DNA of 64,000 nt from Planctomycetota bacterium (GCA_023150555.1 JAKLKQ010000017.1:48070-112069), one strand, 5' to 3'; shown: positions 17,530 through 27,416, counted from the stretch's first letter. The notes: generated by a model from the sequence alone, not told the origin. Numbers and translations: made by a program.

Positions 17530-20124
17530 CTATTTGACCTCCACGGTGGCTTCCGCCGCGTAGCTCAGTTTCGCGCGCAGCAGGCGGCGGTTCAGGCTGT
17601 CGCCCAGGTACGCGTAGCGGTCGGTGACGCCGACGCCCACCAGCCAGCCAAAGGCCAGGTCGGGCTGCGCGAGCGCCGGATCGGCGCTCTTGGGCCCGCG
17701 GTTGTCGGCGGTGCCGTAGCCGCCGAAGTGCGCCAGCTCGTTTCCGTTGGTGTCCAGCACCGCGAAGCGAAAACGTCCCAGGTCCGGGTACCAGACGCGC
17801 CCGAACTCGTCGACATCGAAACGCGTGTTCTCGCAGTTGCAGTAATGCAGATCCACGTGGCTGATGCCCATGCGCACCCATTCGGCGCCGGTCACTTTGG
17901 TCGGCTTGAAGCGATACTTGGTGTAGCATCCCATCTCGACGGTTTTCAGCGACGGATCGAGTTTCGGCTCGCCGGCAAACGGATTCTCGCCTTCGCAGTG
18001 GATCATGCCGCCCTTGGGGCCGAATTTCACGATGCTGCCGTAGATCGTGCAGACGGAATCTTTGATCTCCTGCCCGCCGCCGCCGAGGTAGGTCTTAACG
18101 GGTTCCACGGGCCCGACGACGCCGGCGAACTCGGGCGGATACGGCTGGTCGAGCGGCTTGATCTGTTCGGCGATGTAGATGTTGCCCTGCTGGTCGAACT
18201 TCGGGCCGATCGCGGTATCGGAGACCTTCCAGACGATGGGCGTGTCGCTGACGCGTCTGCCCTCGGGCGTGTACGCGCGCAGCATCTTTGGCGGCCGGCC
18301 GCCCGGATGGCCGGGCTCGAAGACGAACAGGTTCCCGTCGCGACGGATGCCCAGGGTGTGGGTCAGGAAGACCATGCTCACCGGCACGTACAGCCCGTGC
18401 GCCGGGCCCTTCTTGCCATCGGGATAGTTTCCGCCGGCGGGCCACGGTGAGGGTTTGCCGTCGCGATTGTAGCGCAGGAAATTGTACGGATACCCCAAGC
18501 CGTAGAGGTTGCCATCGGGACCGGGTTGGATGGCAAGGCCTTCGTTGACCGCCGTGCCCGTCTTCACGTGCTCGATCGCGCCGGTGGCCTCATTGAAGCG
18601 CACCCAATGGCCGGCGCCGATGCGCGCGTAGACTTCGGGTTCGTCGCGGAAGCGGTCAACGTTCAAATCCAGGAAGCTGCATGTTCCGAACGTCCCGGTG
18701 GTGACCGCTTTGGCCTCGAACGCAGTTCCGCGGTCTTCAATGCGAAGCAGCGAGCCGCCGTCGCTGCCCATCCACACCAGCGGGGGCTTCGCGCCCGCGT
18801 CCAGCGCCATCACCCACGGGTGCTGGGGATCGCCCTCGAACTTGACGGTGTGCGCGGCCACGGGCTTCGCGTCCTTTAGGCTGGAAAACTTGAGCAGTTC
18901 CATCGTACGTTTGGCCGTCACGTGCGTGACGTACAGCGCGCCCGTGGCAGGGTCCACGGCCAGCCCGTCGGGCTTCTCGACGGCCAGCGTCCCCATCGCC
19001 GCGCCGGTCTTCTCGTCGACGGCCACGATGCGGTTGTTGCCGGCGTCGGCGACGTACAGCAGTCCTTTGCCGTCGCTGGCCAGGCCGCGGACGTTCGCCG
19101 AAAGCTGCGCATCGCCCGAACCGGGGACCTCGGCCTGCCCGAAGAACGGCGTCATCGCGCCTTTCGGCGGCAGCGCCACGCGCCACACGCAGGCGAAATC
19201 CACGTTCTTTGGCTTGGCATCGGGCCGCACCTCGCCGGTGCCGCTCACGTAGGCGAACTTCCCATCGGACGAGACGCCTACGTAGGCGCGCGCGAAGTAC
19301 GGGCGCTTCATATCCGGCAAGAGCGGGAAGACGTCGGTGCCCCAGGGCGCCAAACCTCTTCCGTCGAGCGCCGATAGGGCGAGCGACCCGCGCGCGTTGT
19401 AGCCGCCAACGGGCCGCAGGATCACGCCTTCCGGCGTAACCGCCATGCCGCTCTTGCGTGCGGCTTCGGAGCGGTAGAAGGCGCGCGGGATCACGGCCTT
19501 GACCAGCGGCACGGTGCGGCCTTCGATCCCGACGGCGCCGACGCCCTTCGCATCGGCGGCGCTCACGTTCGACGGGAAGGGCGCAACCGTTCGGCGGTAA
19601 GTGCCGTCGCCATTTACCGCGACGATGCGCTCGCCGCCCCAATTCGCCACCGCCCCGCCAAAGGCGCAGCAGACGTACAGGGTGCCGTCCGCACCGGTCG
19701 CCAGCGCCTTTATGTTCCCGAAGTTCTGCGGTTCCTCGGCCACGATCGAGTCGAAGCTGGCATTGACGCCCAGCGCGACGCGCACGCGGAACGGCCCCGC
19801 CCCGGCGGGCTGGTTCCAATCGGCCTTGCCGTCCCAGATGATCGTCTGCGCCAACCCCGGTTGCAGCGGCGCCGGAGGATGCTCGCCCAGCGCTCCTGCC
19901 ACCAGGTGCCGCACGACCTTGCCCTTGTCGTCTTCGACGTAGACGGCCACGTCGCTGGCGCGGTCGACGGAGAATGCGATGACGGTCTCCGCGCCCGACC
20001 GAGTGGCGGTGGGTCCCTGCGTGAACTTAGGCGGCGCTTGGCCCGCGAGCACCAGCTGTCCGGTAAACAACAGGAGCACCGCTGCGAGCACCAAGATGCA
20101 GGAAGGGGCCGAGCTGCGCTGCAT
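17530..20124 (-). CDS. Secreted FlgD-Ig/NHL beta-propeller protein with C-x-C module
   Basis: 864 residues with a signal peptide (MQRSSAPSCILVLAAVLLLF, cleavage near VLA-G). A FlgD-like Ig domain occupies residues about 35-125 (VVRHLVAGALGEHPP, then IIWDGKADWNQPAG). NHL/six-bladed propeller repeats follow, for example VRGLASDGKGLLYVADAGNNRIVAVD. The C-terminal module contains GAEWVRMG, the paired Cys762-x-Cys764 in YCNCENT, and FAVLDTNGNELAHFGGYGTADNRG; the same module recurs in two other proteins here and in one remnant. The Shine-Dalgarno site is a perfect TAAGGAGG just before the ATG. It is divergent from a GntR-LacI regulator 120 bp away, which probably controls it. Confidence 0.75.
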   Translation of the reverse strand: MQRSSAPSCILVLAAVLLLFTGQLVLAGQAPPKFTQGPTATRSGAETVIAFSVDRASDVAVYVEDDKGKVVRHLVAGALGEHPPAPLQPGLAQTIIWDGKADWNQPAGAGPFRVRVALGVNASFDSIVAEEPQNFGNIKALATGADGTLYVCCAFGGAVANWGGERIVAVNGDGTYRRTVAPFPSNVSAADAKGVGAVGIEGRTVPLVKAVIPRAFYRSEAARKSGMAVTPEGVILRPVGGYNARGSLALSALDGRGLAPWGTDVFPLLPDMKRPYFARAYVGVSSDGKFAYVSGTGEVRPDAKPKNVDFACVWRVALPPKGAMTPFFGQAEVPGSGDAQLSANVRGLASDGKGLLYVADAGNNRIVAVDEKTGAAMGTLAVEKPDGLAVDPATGALYVTHVTAKRTMELLKFSSLKDAKPVAAHTVKFEGDPQHPWVMALDAGAKPPLVWMGSDGGSLLRIEDRGTAFEAKAVTTGTFGTCSFLDLNVDRFRDEPEVYARIGAGHWVRFNEATGAIEHVKTGTAVNEGLAIQPGPDGNLYGLGYPYNFLRYNRDGKPSPWPAGGNYPDGKKGPAHGLYVPVSMVFLTHTLGIRRDGNLFVFEPGHPGGRPPKMLRAYTPEGRRVSDTPIVWKVSDTAIGPKFDQQGNIYIAEQIKPLDQPYPPEFAGVVGPVEPVKTYLGGGGQEIKDSVCTIYGSIVKFGPKGGMIHCEGENPFAGEPKLDPSLKTVEMGCYTKYRFKPTKVTGAEWVRMGISHVDLHYCNCENTRFDVDEFGRVWYPDLGRFRFAVLDTNGNELAHFGGYGTADNRGPKSADPALAQPDLAFGWLVGVGVTDRYAYLGDSLNRRLLRAKLSYAAEATVEVK

Positions 20125-20128
20125 GGCG

Positions 20129-20140
20129 ACGCCTCCTTAA
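20129..20140 (-). promoter_or_regulatory. Strong Shine-Dalgarno site of the 864-residue propeller gene
   Basis: The minus strand reads ATTAAGGAGGCG ending 4 nt before the ATG at 20124. It is the full anti-16S complement embedded in an AT-rich context, the same word found at several gene boundaries elsewhere in the window. Confidence 0.6.
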
Positions 20141-20244
20141 TATGGGGCACCTACCGGCCCCCGTGCTCTGGATATACGCCCACGTGCCCCGGGAAGGGAG
20201 GGTTATCCGTTTGCTTGTGTGCTTTTGTGGGGTTAAATAGAGGC

Positions 20245-21333
20245 ATGCCCCGCCTCGGACGCCCCGTCCAACCTGACGCCGCCTACCGCCGCGTCGCCGA
20301 CGACCTGCGGCGGCGCCTGCAGACGCGCGAATGGCCGCCGCCGGAACCTCTGCCGTCGCTGCGCACGCTGGCCAGCGAGTACGGCGTCAGCCTCGATGTC
20401 CTGCGCTCGGCCATGGACGTAATGCGCGCGGAGGACCGCGTGGGCCTGAGCGGGCTGCGGCGTCTTGCCGCTACGCGGGAGATGTCCGTGAAGGCGCACC
20501 TGACGCCGTCGCGCGCGGTATTGCTGCTGACGACCTCTCCCCTGCGTCTGGACGCCGGGACCACCGACCAGAACCGCCTGTTGATGGGCATCCAACAGGG
20601 CCTGGCCGACCGCGACGCGCCGGTGATCGCCGTGCACAGCTACACGTTCCGCACCACGCCGCCGCAGGGTTTTCTGGACCTGCCCCTGCGCGCGGTGCTG
20701 GTGGTCGGCGCGCTGGAGCCAGCAGGCTATCCGGCATACGAACGGTTGCCCATACCGGTGATCCTGGTGGACCGGCCCGCGGGGCGGCACGCGCTGCATG
20801 CGACGGCGGTGGACAACGAAGGCGCGGTGCGCGAAGCGGTATGGCGCCTGAAGGCTGCGGGCCACCGGCGCATTGCGCTATTGCGGCGGGTCTCCGGAGC
20901 CGAACGCGACATCGATCCGGATTCGAAGGAGCGCGAGGTGGCTTTTCGCCGCGTCATGAAAGACGCGGGCCTGGCCGTGCGCAAAGACAGCGTATTCTCT
21001 TCCTTTTCGATGGATTCGGCCGAACGCCCCGCCATACGCGCACTGGCTGGACCGGCGGGACGCTTCAGCGCCGTGCTGTGCAGCGATTCCGCCGGCGCCG
21101 CACTGCTGGTGGAAGCGGCGCGCCGCAGCGGGCGCAAAGTTCCCGAGCACCTCAGCGTCGCCGGTTTTCAGGGGATAACTGGCGCGCCGAAGGTCTCGGG
21201 CCCGGCCATCGATTTCTTCGATCTCGGACGGCGCGCGGCGGAACTGCTCGATGCGCCACGCCGCCCGCCGAAGGTACTGCGCGTGGCGGCCGCCTGGCGC
21301 GAGGCCGGCACCATCGGAGCTCCGCAGAGCTAG
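20245..21333 (+). CDS. GntR-type winged-helix/LacI-type sugar-binding transcriptional regulator
   Basis: 362 residues from the ATG at 20245 (MPRLGRPVQPDAAYRRVADD). Residues 10-75 are a GntR-family winged helix (LPSLRTLASEYGVSLDVLRSAM). From about 85 onward is a periplasmic-binding-protein-like effector domain of the LacI/GalR type: RAVLLLTTSPLRLDAG, LLMGIQQGLADRDAPVIAVH, IPVILVDRPAGRH, HRRIALLRRVSGAERD, and AVLCSDSAGAALLVEAAR. Regulators with this fusion usually sense sugars. It is divergent from the propeller gene at 17530-20124, the most probable target, and convergent with the short pseudopilin gene 21 bp away. Confidence 0.85.
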   Translation: MPRLGRPVQPDAAYRRVADDLRRRLQTREWPPPEPLPSLRTLASEYGVSLDVLRSAMDVMRAEDRVGLSGLRRLAATREMSVKAHLTPSRAVLLLTTSPLRLDAGTTDQNRLLMGIQQGLADRDAPVIAVHSYTFRTTPPQGFLDLPLRAVLVVGALEPAGYPAYERLPIPVILVDRPAGRHALHATAVDNEGAVREAVWRLKAAGHRRIALLRRVSGAERDIDPDSKEREVAFRRVMKDAGLAVRKDSVFSSFSMDSAERPAIRALAGPAGRFSAVLCSDSAGAALLVEAARRSGRKVPEHLSVAGFQGITGAPKVSGPAIDFFDLGRRAAELLDAPRRPPKVLRVAAAWREAGTIGAPQS

Positions 21334-21354
21334 CAGCCGGTCTAAAAGGGCCTG

Positions 21355-23208
21355 TTAGCGCACGCCCAGCCAGTTCAACTCGGGGTCGACGCCGCTCATC
21401 GCGCGCGATGCATGCTCGATGAACTCGCCCGTGAAGGGGCCGTGAACGCCGGCTATCACCGGGCCCGGCAGCCAGACGTGCGACGTCGGCGGCATCCAGT
21501 GGGAACCGATGCCCATGGCGTCGTAGCTGGAGCCCAGGTGCGCCCAGTTGTTGTAGCCGCTGGCCTGCGTCGAGCCGAGGTAGTTCGTGTAGCCGGGCGC
21601 TCCGCCGAAATACCAGGCCGCCAGCAGGTCGGTCCAGAAACGCCCTTGGGCGACGGCATTCTGGAAATGCAGTTGGAAGGTGCGAGCCTTTGGATGCCCA
21701 TAGGCGCCGGGTCCCAGATAGGTCCAACCCCAGCACATGTCGGCGGGCACCGCATCCATGCCGGCGCGGCGCGGGTTGAATCGGTCGAAGCCGAAACCCT
21801 GGAACGTCTGGTCGGCGCGGTAATACTGGTTGCCGGTCTCCCCGTTGGTGCCCGGCAGACGGGGATCGTTCCGCCAGATCCCGGTGGAGTACCAGAGGTA
21901 ATCGCGGTTGTCGTCGCTTCCATAGTGATTCGGATCGACCAGGAATCCGACGCCGCGGTACGGATAGCCACCGTCGGCCGTATACGCCATGCCTTTCATC
22001 GCCGTCCAAAGAACGTGCCGGGACGGTTCCATGCCATATCGGTTGGGCTCCTCACCACCGGCCACGTTCCAGATGGTCGTCGGCGCACCGCTGGTGGCCG
22101 AAGTCATGAAACCTGTCGAAGCCCGATACTTGTGTCCGTAGACCAGCGTATAGTCCATAACCCAAAGCACGCCGGGACCTCCGGTGACCATGAAGGCGCG
22201 ATACCCTCCGTAGGGCTCAAAGTAGTGCAGCCAGTTGTAGAGGCCGTTGTCCACCGCCACGCTGCCCGAAAGCAGGCGCAATGACGAAGGTGAATACCGC
22301 GTGGTCGCACGGCCATCGTTGTTCTTGTTCGCGAACTGGGGCACGCGGCCCAAGATGACCTCAAGCGTCCGCCGGTCCGGCGAGGCATACGGCACACGCG
22401 CGTCGGTGGCCGCGACTTCGTACGGCGCACCCAGCCCCGCCGTGCCTTCCCCGGTGCCGACCGGCTGCTGCTCGTATACGCCGGGGCGTTCGGTCACCGT
22501 GGCAGGATCGAAGACGTCGTTCAGGTTCAGACCGCCGTCTTTGGGTGTGCTGCCGACCTGGACCAATCCGAAACTGGAGCCGCACTGAATGCGGAACTTC
22601 CTGACTCGCGCGAAGGGCTGCAATTGAACGGTGTCCAACAAGACCGACGCCGGTTGCGGGTAGCGCTGCGTCTCCATGCTGCGCCGAGACTGCTCGTCGA
22701 ACCCGGGCCGGAACTTGAACCCGTAGCCCCAGGCCTTGCCCGTCCACGACGCGACGGGCTCGACGGTCTCCTCATTCCAGAACAGGAGGCGCCAGGAATC
22801 CTGAAAATTGTAGGCGTCCGTACGGCTGGGCGCACGGTCGGCGCCCACCGGCATCGCACCACCCAGTACGGGATCGGGATTGAACCCCCAACGGCTGCTC
22901 CAACCGGCACCGCCCAGCGCAGCCAAATGCGCGGGCGTGCCGGAAGCGCTGTGCGCATTGCGGTCGTCGTGCAGGGCCCGAAGTGCGTGCTGGAAACCGG
23001 TCTCCGACAAGGTGTCCAGCGCGGCCAGGTCGCGCGAGTTAGAAGCGCCACGCAGAGCCACCCGCCCCTGCTCCGCATAAGAAAGCCCCACCGCCACAAG
23101 GACCGCAAGCGTGCCAACCACAAGAATCAGGACGAAGCCCGGTTCGGTGCCGAATCGGCGTTGGCCTTTCTTTGATGCATTAAGTCCATACGGAATAAGG
23201 CGTTGCAT
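21355..23208 (-). CDS. GspK-like pseudopilin, short form (617 aa)
   Basis: The N-terminus has a short basic leader, then the hydrophobic helix GFVLILVVGTLAVLVAVGLS and YAEQGRVALRGASNSRDLAALDTLSETGFQHALRAL. This matches minor pseudopilins of the GspK type: no Glu at position 5, then a helix with repeated membrane-protein-like contacts. The rest is a large beta-rich exported domain rich in Trp, Tyr and Gly. Residues 1-582 are homologous throughout to residues 1-592 of the 1899-residue protein at 49232-54931. Both then end in nearly the same 28-residue tail (here GPFTGEFIEH, then GVDPELNWLGVR), but this one has only 7 residues between. A role in a type II-like secretion or pseudopilus system is inferred from the N-terminus. 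Confidence 0.68.
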   Translation of the reverse strand: MQRLIPYGLNASKKGQRRFGTEPGFVLILVVGTLAVLVAVGLSYAEQGRVALRGASNSRDLAALDTLSETGFQHALRALHDDRNAHSASGTPAHLAALGGAGWSSRWGFNPDPVLGGAMPVGADRAPSRTDAYNFQDSWRLLFWNEETVEPVASWTGKAWGYGFKFRPGFDEQSRRSMETQRYPQPASVLLDTVQLQPFARVRKFRIQCGSSFGLVQVGSTPKDGGLNLNDVFDPATVTERPGVYEQQPVGTGEGTAGLGAPYEVAATDARVPYASPDRRTLEVILGRVPQFANKNNDGRATTRYSPSSLRLLSGSVAVDNGLYNWLHYFEPYGGYRAFMVTGGPGVLWVMDYTLVYGHKYRASTGFMTSATSGAPTTIWNVAGGEEPNRYGMEPSRHVLWTAMKGMAYTADGGYPYRGVGFLVDPNHYGSDDNRDYLWYSTGIWRNDPRLPGTNGETGNQYYRADQTFQGFGFDRFNPRRAGMDAVPADMCWGWTYLGPGAYGHPKARTFQLHFQNAVAQGRFWTDLLAAWYFGGAPGYTNYLGSTQASGYNNWAHLGSSYDAMGIGSHWMPPTSHVWLPGPVIAGVHGPFTGEFIEHASRAMSGVDPELNWLGVR

Positions 23209-23402
23209 ATCCTAGGCTCCAATGAAAGGGAGCGATCAAGCCATCAATTCGCGTTTATCATATGAAATATTTCATTGTTAATACCAAACTAGTTTAATAA
23301 AATCAGGCATTGTCGGCACGAACCAGGGTCTGGCACACGGCGTCCGAGCTCGTTTCGCGGTCAGGGGAACCTTTCGCGGCGGATTCCCTATATATAAGGA
23401 GT
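23209..23402. promoter_or_regulatory. AT-rich upstream region of the short pseudopilin with two palindromes
   Basis: Between two minus-strand genes. ATGAAATATTTCAT (23262-23275) and AAACTAGTTT (23286-23295) are perfect palindromes 54-87 bp upstream of the pseudopilin ATG, in a stretch far richer in AT than the genes. They are candidate operator or promoter parts. On the plus strand a TATATATAAGGAG word lies at 23388-23400, ending 2 bp before the stop codon of the neighbouring regulator and pointing antisense into it. Confidence 0.45.
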
Positions 23403-24653
23403 CTAGGGCTTGGCCGCACCGGGGGCAGTGAATTCCATCAGAACACCCACCCGCAGATATTGCCGGTTGGGATGATGCAGGCGCATGGCAAGGACCTCGG
23501 CCGAGGTGGTCCCCATGGCCGCGGTGTCCGCGTGGATCGGCAGGGCCATTCCGGAGTGCGGCGCGTCCGCAGCGCCCATGGCGACAAGCCGATGCCCATG
23601 CTTGGCGAAGGCTTTGATCAAGAGTTCCGCCTGCTCGATACTATGGCACACCACCGCCTCTGGACGTTCCGAATCCGGCAGCGTCGCAAGGCGCTCGGTG
23701 AGTTCGAAGAACCTTCTGGAACCTGGTCCTGCACTGTGTACCCAGCGGGCGGGCAGTTCCATACCGCACTCAAACATGGCCTGTCGAACGATGCTCTGGC
23801 GCAGGACGGTATCCGGCTCGATGCGGGATTTGTCCTCGGGGTGCCGCATGGCGTACCACTCATCATGCGACATCTCGTCGTGCGGCGCGGGTATCGGCAG
23901 GCGAGCACCCACGAAATGGATCCTCTTGAGGCCCTGCGCCACCAGGTACTGCACGGCTTGGCGGTAGCCGGAGGAAGGATCCACGAAGACCTGATCCGCG
24001 CGATGCGCCAGCGCATCGCAGGGGAAATCCACCACGACGGTTGGCTTGCCCAGATTAAGCACCTGCCCAATCCAGTCCGATTCGATGATGCTCATCAGCA
24101 TGATGCCGTCGTAAGCGCGCTCGGTAAGCATTTCCAGCGGCGGACGGCGCGTGCGGCTGAAGGCCGAGCGCCCTATACATTCGACAGTCAGGTTCCTGTC
24201 CCTGGCCGACCACACGGCTCGGGTAGGCTGGCGTTCCGAAACCGTGGGAATCTCGGGCGGGATATCGCCTAAACCCCAGGCATCCAGAACGGCCCGGCTC
24301 ATCGCGCCCTGATACGAATACAGCACGCCTTCTTTCGAAATGTCGCCGTGCCATGCAATGCATAGCCGCAGCGGGCGCTCGGGGAGGATGGACGGCGTAC
24401 GCCGCGCGGTCACGTAGGTGCCCAGTCCGCGCCTTCGCACCAGCCAGCCCTGTTTGGCCAGTTCGTTCAGCGCCCGCACCAGCGTAGGCTTCGCGACTTT
24501 GAAGGTCCGGTGCAGGTCGGAATCGGGCGGGAGGCGCGTGCCCGGCGGCAGGATTCCTTCCTCGATCTGCTTGAGGATCTGCTGGGTGATCTGATCGTGC
24601 TTCGAAGCGCCGGCTTTGCGGCGCGGCCGCGCCTTTTTGAAATTTCGCTTCAT
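23403..24653 (-). CDS. GntR-type/LacI-type transcriptional regulator at the end of the fucose locus
   Basis: 416 residues from ATG 24653 (MKRNFKKARPRRKAGASKHD); a start 9 codons earlier is possible, both with weak ribosome sites. Residues about 20-85 form a GntR winged helix, with recognition helix in FKVAKPTLVRALNELAKQG and wing WLVRRRGLGTYV. The effector domain is LacI-like: EMLTERAYDGIMLMSIIESDW, KPTVVVDFPCDALAHRADQV, LKRIHFVGARLPIPAP, EAVVCHSIEQAELLIKAF. It lies 113 bp after the alpha-L-fucosidase gene on the same strand. It is the closest relative in the window of the broken regulator at 35159-36395 and shows what that gene has lost. Confidence 0.85.
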   Translation of the reverse strand: MKRNFKKARPRRKAGASKHDQITQQILKQIEEGILPPGTRLPPDSDLHRTFKVAKPTLVRALNELAKQGWLVRRRGLGTYVTARRTPSILPERPLRLCIAWHGDISKEGVLYSYQGAMSRAVLDAWGLGDIPPEIPTVSERQPTRAVWSARDRNLTVECIGRSAFSRTRRPPLEMLTERAYDGIMLMSIIESDWIGQVLNLGKPTVVVDFPCDALAHRADQVFVDPSSGYRQAVQYLVAQGLKRIHFVGARLPIPAPHDEMSHDEWYAMRHPEDKSRIEPDTVLRQSIVRQAMFECGMELPARWVHSAGPGSRRFFELTERLATLPDSERPEAVVCHSIEQAELLIKAFAKHGHRLVAMGAADAPHSGMALPIHADTAAMGTTSAEVLAMRLHHPNRQYLRVGVLMEFTAPGAAKP

Positions 24654-24766
24654 TTTTCCAAGTACAGCATATGGCAACAATTATATCAACGCGAAAATGG
24701 AGTGACGGACGCACCAGCGACACCAACGGTGCTTACCAAACGTCACCGCACCTTCAGCCGGTCCGC

Positions 24767-26068
24767 TCATTCCTCCTTCAGAAAGAGTTCGATGGTCGGG
24801 ATGACCACAGGCGGCGGCTGCGTGGGCAGCTTGAGCACAACAGCCTCAGGATCCCCGCCCAGCGACATTCCGGACGAATGTGCGTGATGCCGCGGCTCCT
24901 CGACTAGGACCTCCGATGCATCGTGAAGCAGTTGCGCGTACGCGATCTTGCCCTTCAGGCCCGGCAGCTGCAATTGCTGTCGCGCGAAGGGCCAGGCGAA
25001 AACGTGCAGGTACAGGCGGCTCCCGTTCTGCGTGTAGCGGCAGTCGACAGGCGGCTGGAATGTGCTTTCCCCGCAGCCGTAAATCGAGCGCCCATTTCGC
25101 CGCATCCACGCGCCGATGCCGCGAAGTCGCTCCAGCGCGCGCTCGTCGAACTCGCCGCGCCCCGTCGGCCCGACGTTCAGCAGCAGGTTGCCGCCCTTGG
25201 AAACTGTGTCGATGAGCATGCGCAGCAACTGGTCGGTGCTTTTCCAGGAGGACTCGTCCCGGTGGTAGCCCCAACTCCCACTGAAGGTCTGGCATGCCTC
25301 CCACACCACCGGCTGGCCGTTGAGTTCGACACGCCCTTGCGGCTGCACCTGCTCTGGCGTCAAAAAGTCGAAACCCGTATCCAGGTCGAGCCGGTTGTTG
25401 AGCATCACCTGCGGCTGCAGTTCGCGCACCAGCTCGTAAAGCTTCTCGCTCTGCCAGTCTTCGCGGCCCTTGCCGGGCAGCCCCTCCGTTCCGCGGTTCG
25501 GGTAAGAGAAGTCGAACCAGAGGATGTCAATTTTTCCGAACTGCGTGAGCAACTCTCGGGTCTGGCCGTGGAGGTACTCGGCATACTTGCGCACGTCGCG
25601 CTTTGAAGCACGCGCAGCCTCGTCTGACCGCTGCGGGTGATGGCAGTCGATAGGGAACTCGGGGTGGTGCCAGTCGAGCAGCGAATGATAGAAGCCCACG
25701 CGCAACCCTCGCTCCCTGAAGGCATCGACCATCGGCTTGAGCAGATCTCGCCCGTGCGGCGTACGCGTGGCCTTGTAATCCGTCAGCTTCGAATCCCACA
25801 GACAGAAGCCGTCGTGATGCTTCGTGGTCACGACAAAGTACTTCATACCTGCGTTGGCCGCCTCCGCTGCCCATGCGGCCGGGCTGTACAGGTCCGGGTC
25901 GAAGCGCTCGAAGTACTTCCTGTAGGTTTCGTCGCCGAGTTTCTCGCGAGACTTCACCCATTCGTGCCGGGCAGGCAAAGCATAGATGCCCCAGTGGATG
26001 AAGAGGCCGAACCGGTCGCGGACAAACCACGACGAATCGCCGGGGGTAGGGGCGGGTTTGGGAACCAT
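24767..26068 (-). CDS. Alpha-L-fucosidase, family GH29
   Basis: 433 residues. GH29 hallmarks are present: FGLFIHWGIYALPARHEWV near the N-terminus, YFVVTTKHHDGFCLWDS, and the nucleophile region ILWFDFSYP with Asp186. GGNLLLNVGPTGRGEF ends the catalytic domain and a small C-terminal beta domain follows. The enzyme releases terminal alpha-L-fucose by a retaining mechanism. There is no signal peptide, so it probably acts on imported fucosylated oligosaccharides. AAAAGGAGG lies 10 nt before the ATG. It is 33 bp downstream of the L-fuconate dehydratase gene, in a minus-strand operon for fucose use. Confidence 0.93.
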   Translation of the reverse strand: MVPKPAPTPGDSSWFVRDRFGLFIHWGIYALPARHEWVKSREKLGDETYRKYFERFDPDLYSPAAWAAEAANAGMKYFVVTTKHHDGFCLWDSKLTDYKATRTPHGRDLLKPMVDAFRERGLRVGFYHSLLDWHHPEFPIDCHHPQRSDEAARASKRDVRKYAEYLHGQTRELLTQFGKIDILWFDFSYPNRGTEGLPGKGREDWQSEKLYELVRELQPQVMLNNRLDLDTGFDFLTPEQVQPQGRVELNGQPVVWEACQTFSGSWGYHRDESSWKSTDQLLRMLIDTVSKGGNLLLNVGPTGRGEFDERALERLRGIGAWMRRNGRSIYGCGESTFQPPVDCRYTQNGSRLYLHVFAWPFARQQLQLPGLKGKIAYAQLLHDASEVLVEEPRHHAHSSGMSLGGDPEAVVLKLPTQPPPVVIPTIELFLKEE

Positions 26069-26101
26069 GATGCGGTCCTCCTTTTCAGGTATCGAAACAC
26101 C

Positions 26102-27412
26102 TTACGGGCGCGCTTCCTTCCAGACCTTGCCTTCCGGAAACGAGAAGTCGCTCAACGATTCCACTTTCATTTGAACGCTGTAGCCGGGCTGCTCAGGAGC
26201 GACGTACCGGCCGTTGCGCACGCGCGCGGGATTGATGAAGTGCTCGTGGAGATGGTTGGCGAACTCCACCCGCCGGTTCTTCAGCGAGGTGCTGACGCGC
26301 AGGTAGTCGAAGATGGAGACGTGCTGCACGTACTCGCAAAGGCCCACGCCGCCAGCATGCGGGCAGACCGGGATACCGAATTTCGCGGCCATCAGCATCA
26401 CGGCCAGAACCTCGTTCACGCCCGCCAGCCGGCAGCAATCGAGTTGGCAGAAGTCCATCGCGCCCGCCTGGAAGAACTGCTTGAAGAGCACGCGGTTCTG
26501 GCAGTGCTCGCCCGTCGCCACGCCAACGCCCAAGGGGCGCACCGCCTTGGCAATGGCCGCGTGGCCCAGAACGTCGTCCGGGCTGGTGGGCTCTTCCATC
26601 CATACCGGCTTGAAGCGCGCCAACGTCTTGGTGTGGGCGATCGCGGCATCCACGTCCCAAACCTGATTCGCATCCAGCATCAGCGGCGCTTCCCATCCAA
26701 TCTCTTCTCGCGCGACGGCGCAGCGATGCAGGTCTTCTTCGATATCGCGGCCCACCTTGATCTTGAAACTCGTCCAGCCCTCATTCAAAGCCTTGCGAAC
26801 CTGCTCGCGGTACTTCTCCTCCCCGTATCCGATCCAACCCGCCGTCGTCGTATAGGCCGGATAGCCCTGCGCACGAATCTCGGCTTCGCGTTCCTCCCTG
26901 CCCTTTTCCCCAGCCTTCAGAATCTCCAGCGCTTCCTTGGGCGTAAGGGCGTCCGTGCAGTAGCGGAAGTCCACGCAGCGCACTAGATCTTCCGAGGACA
27001 TGTCGGTCAGCAGCTTCCACAGCGGCTTGCCGCTCGCTTTCGCGTACAGATCCCACGCGGCGTTCACGATCGCCGCGGTTGCCAGATGAATCGCGCCCTT
27101 CTCGGGACCGATCCAGCGCAGTTGGCTGTCGCCGGTCATGCGGCGCCAGAAGGCACCCGGGTCGGCGGCGAAATCTTCGAGCGTCACGCCCAACGCCAGC
27201 GGGCGCAGCGCGCGAAGGGCCTCGGCGCAGACCTCGTTGCCGCGTCCGATGGTGAACGTCAAGCCGTGGCCTTCGGATCCGGCAGGCGCGTCGGTCCGAA
27301 GGATCACGTAAGCCGCCGAGTAGTCCGGCGCCTCGTTCATGGCGTCCGAACCGTCGAGTTCCCGGGACGTGGGGAAGCGAATATCCTTAACTTCCAGATC
27401 CACAAAACGCAT
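26102..27412 (-). CDS. L-fuconate dehydratase (enolase superfamily)
   Basis: 436 residues from ATG 27412 (MRFVDLEVKDIRFPTSRELD), close to the 441 residues of the characterised Xanthomonas enzyme. It dehydrates L-fuconate to 2-keto-3-deoxy-L-fuconate. The mandelate-racemase-type active site is complete: the KxK motif in SFKIKVGRD, metal ligands in LMLDANQVWD, WMEEPTSPDD and VATGEHCQNR, and the catalytic His in PVCPHAGGVG. Its GGAGGT Shine-Dalgarno site overlaps the last codons of the upstream epimerase gene, whose stop is only 4 bp before this start, so the two are likely translationally coupled. The name rests on overall similarity in the N-terminal SRELDGSDAMN segment and on context. Confidence 0.88.
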   Translation of the reverse strand: MRFVDLEVKDIRFPTSRELDGSDAMNEAPDYSAAYVILRTDAPAGSEGHGLTFTIGRGNEVCAEALRALRPLALGVTLEDFAADPGAFWRRMTGDSQLRWIGPEKGAIHLATAAIVNAAWDLYAKASGKPLWKLLTDMSSEDLVRCVDFRYCTDALTPKEALEILKAGEKGREEREAEIRAQGYPAYTTTAGWIGYGEEKYREQVRKALNEGWTSFKIKVGRDIEEDLHRCAVAREEIGWEAPLMLDANQVWDVDAAIAHTKTLARFKPVWMEEPTSPDDVLGHAAIAKAVRPLGVGVATGEHCQNRVLFKQFFQAGAMDFCQLDCCRLAGVNEVLAVMLMAAKFGIPVCPHAGGVGLCEYVQHVSIFDYLRVSTSLKNRRVEFANHLHEHFINPARVRNGRYVAPEQPGYSVQMKVESLSDFSFPEGKVWKEARP

Positions 27413-27416
27413 GGGT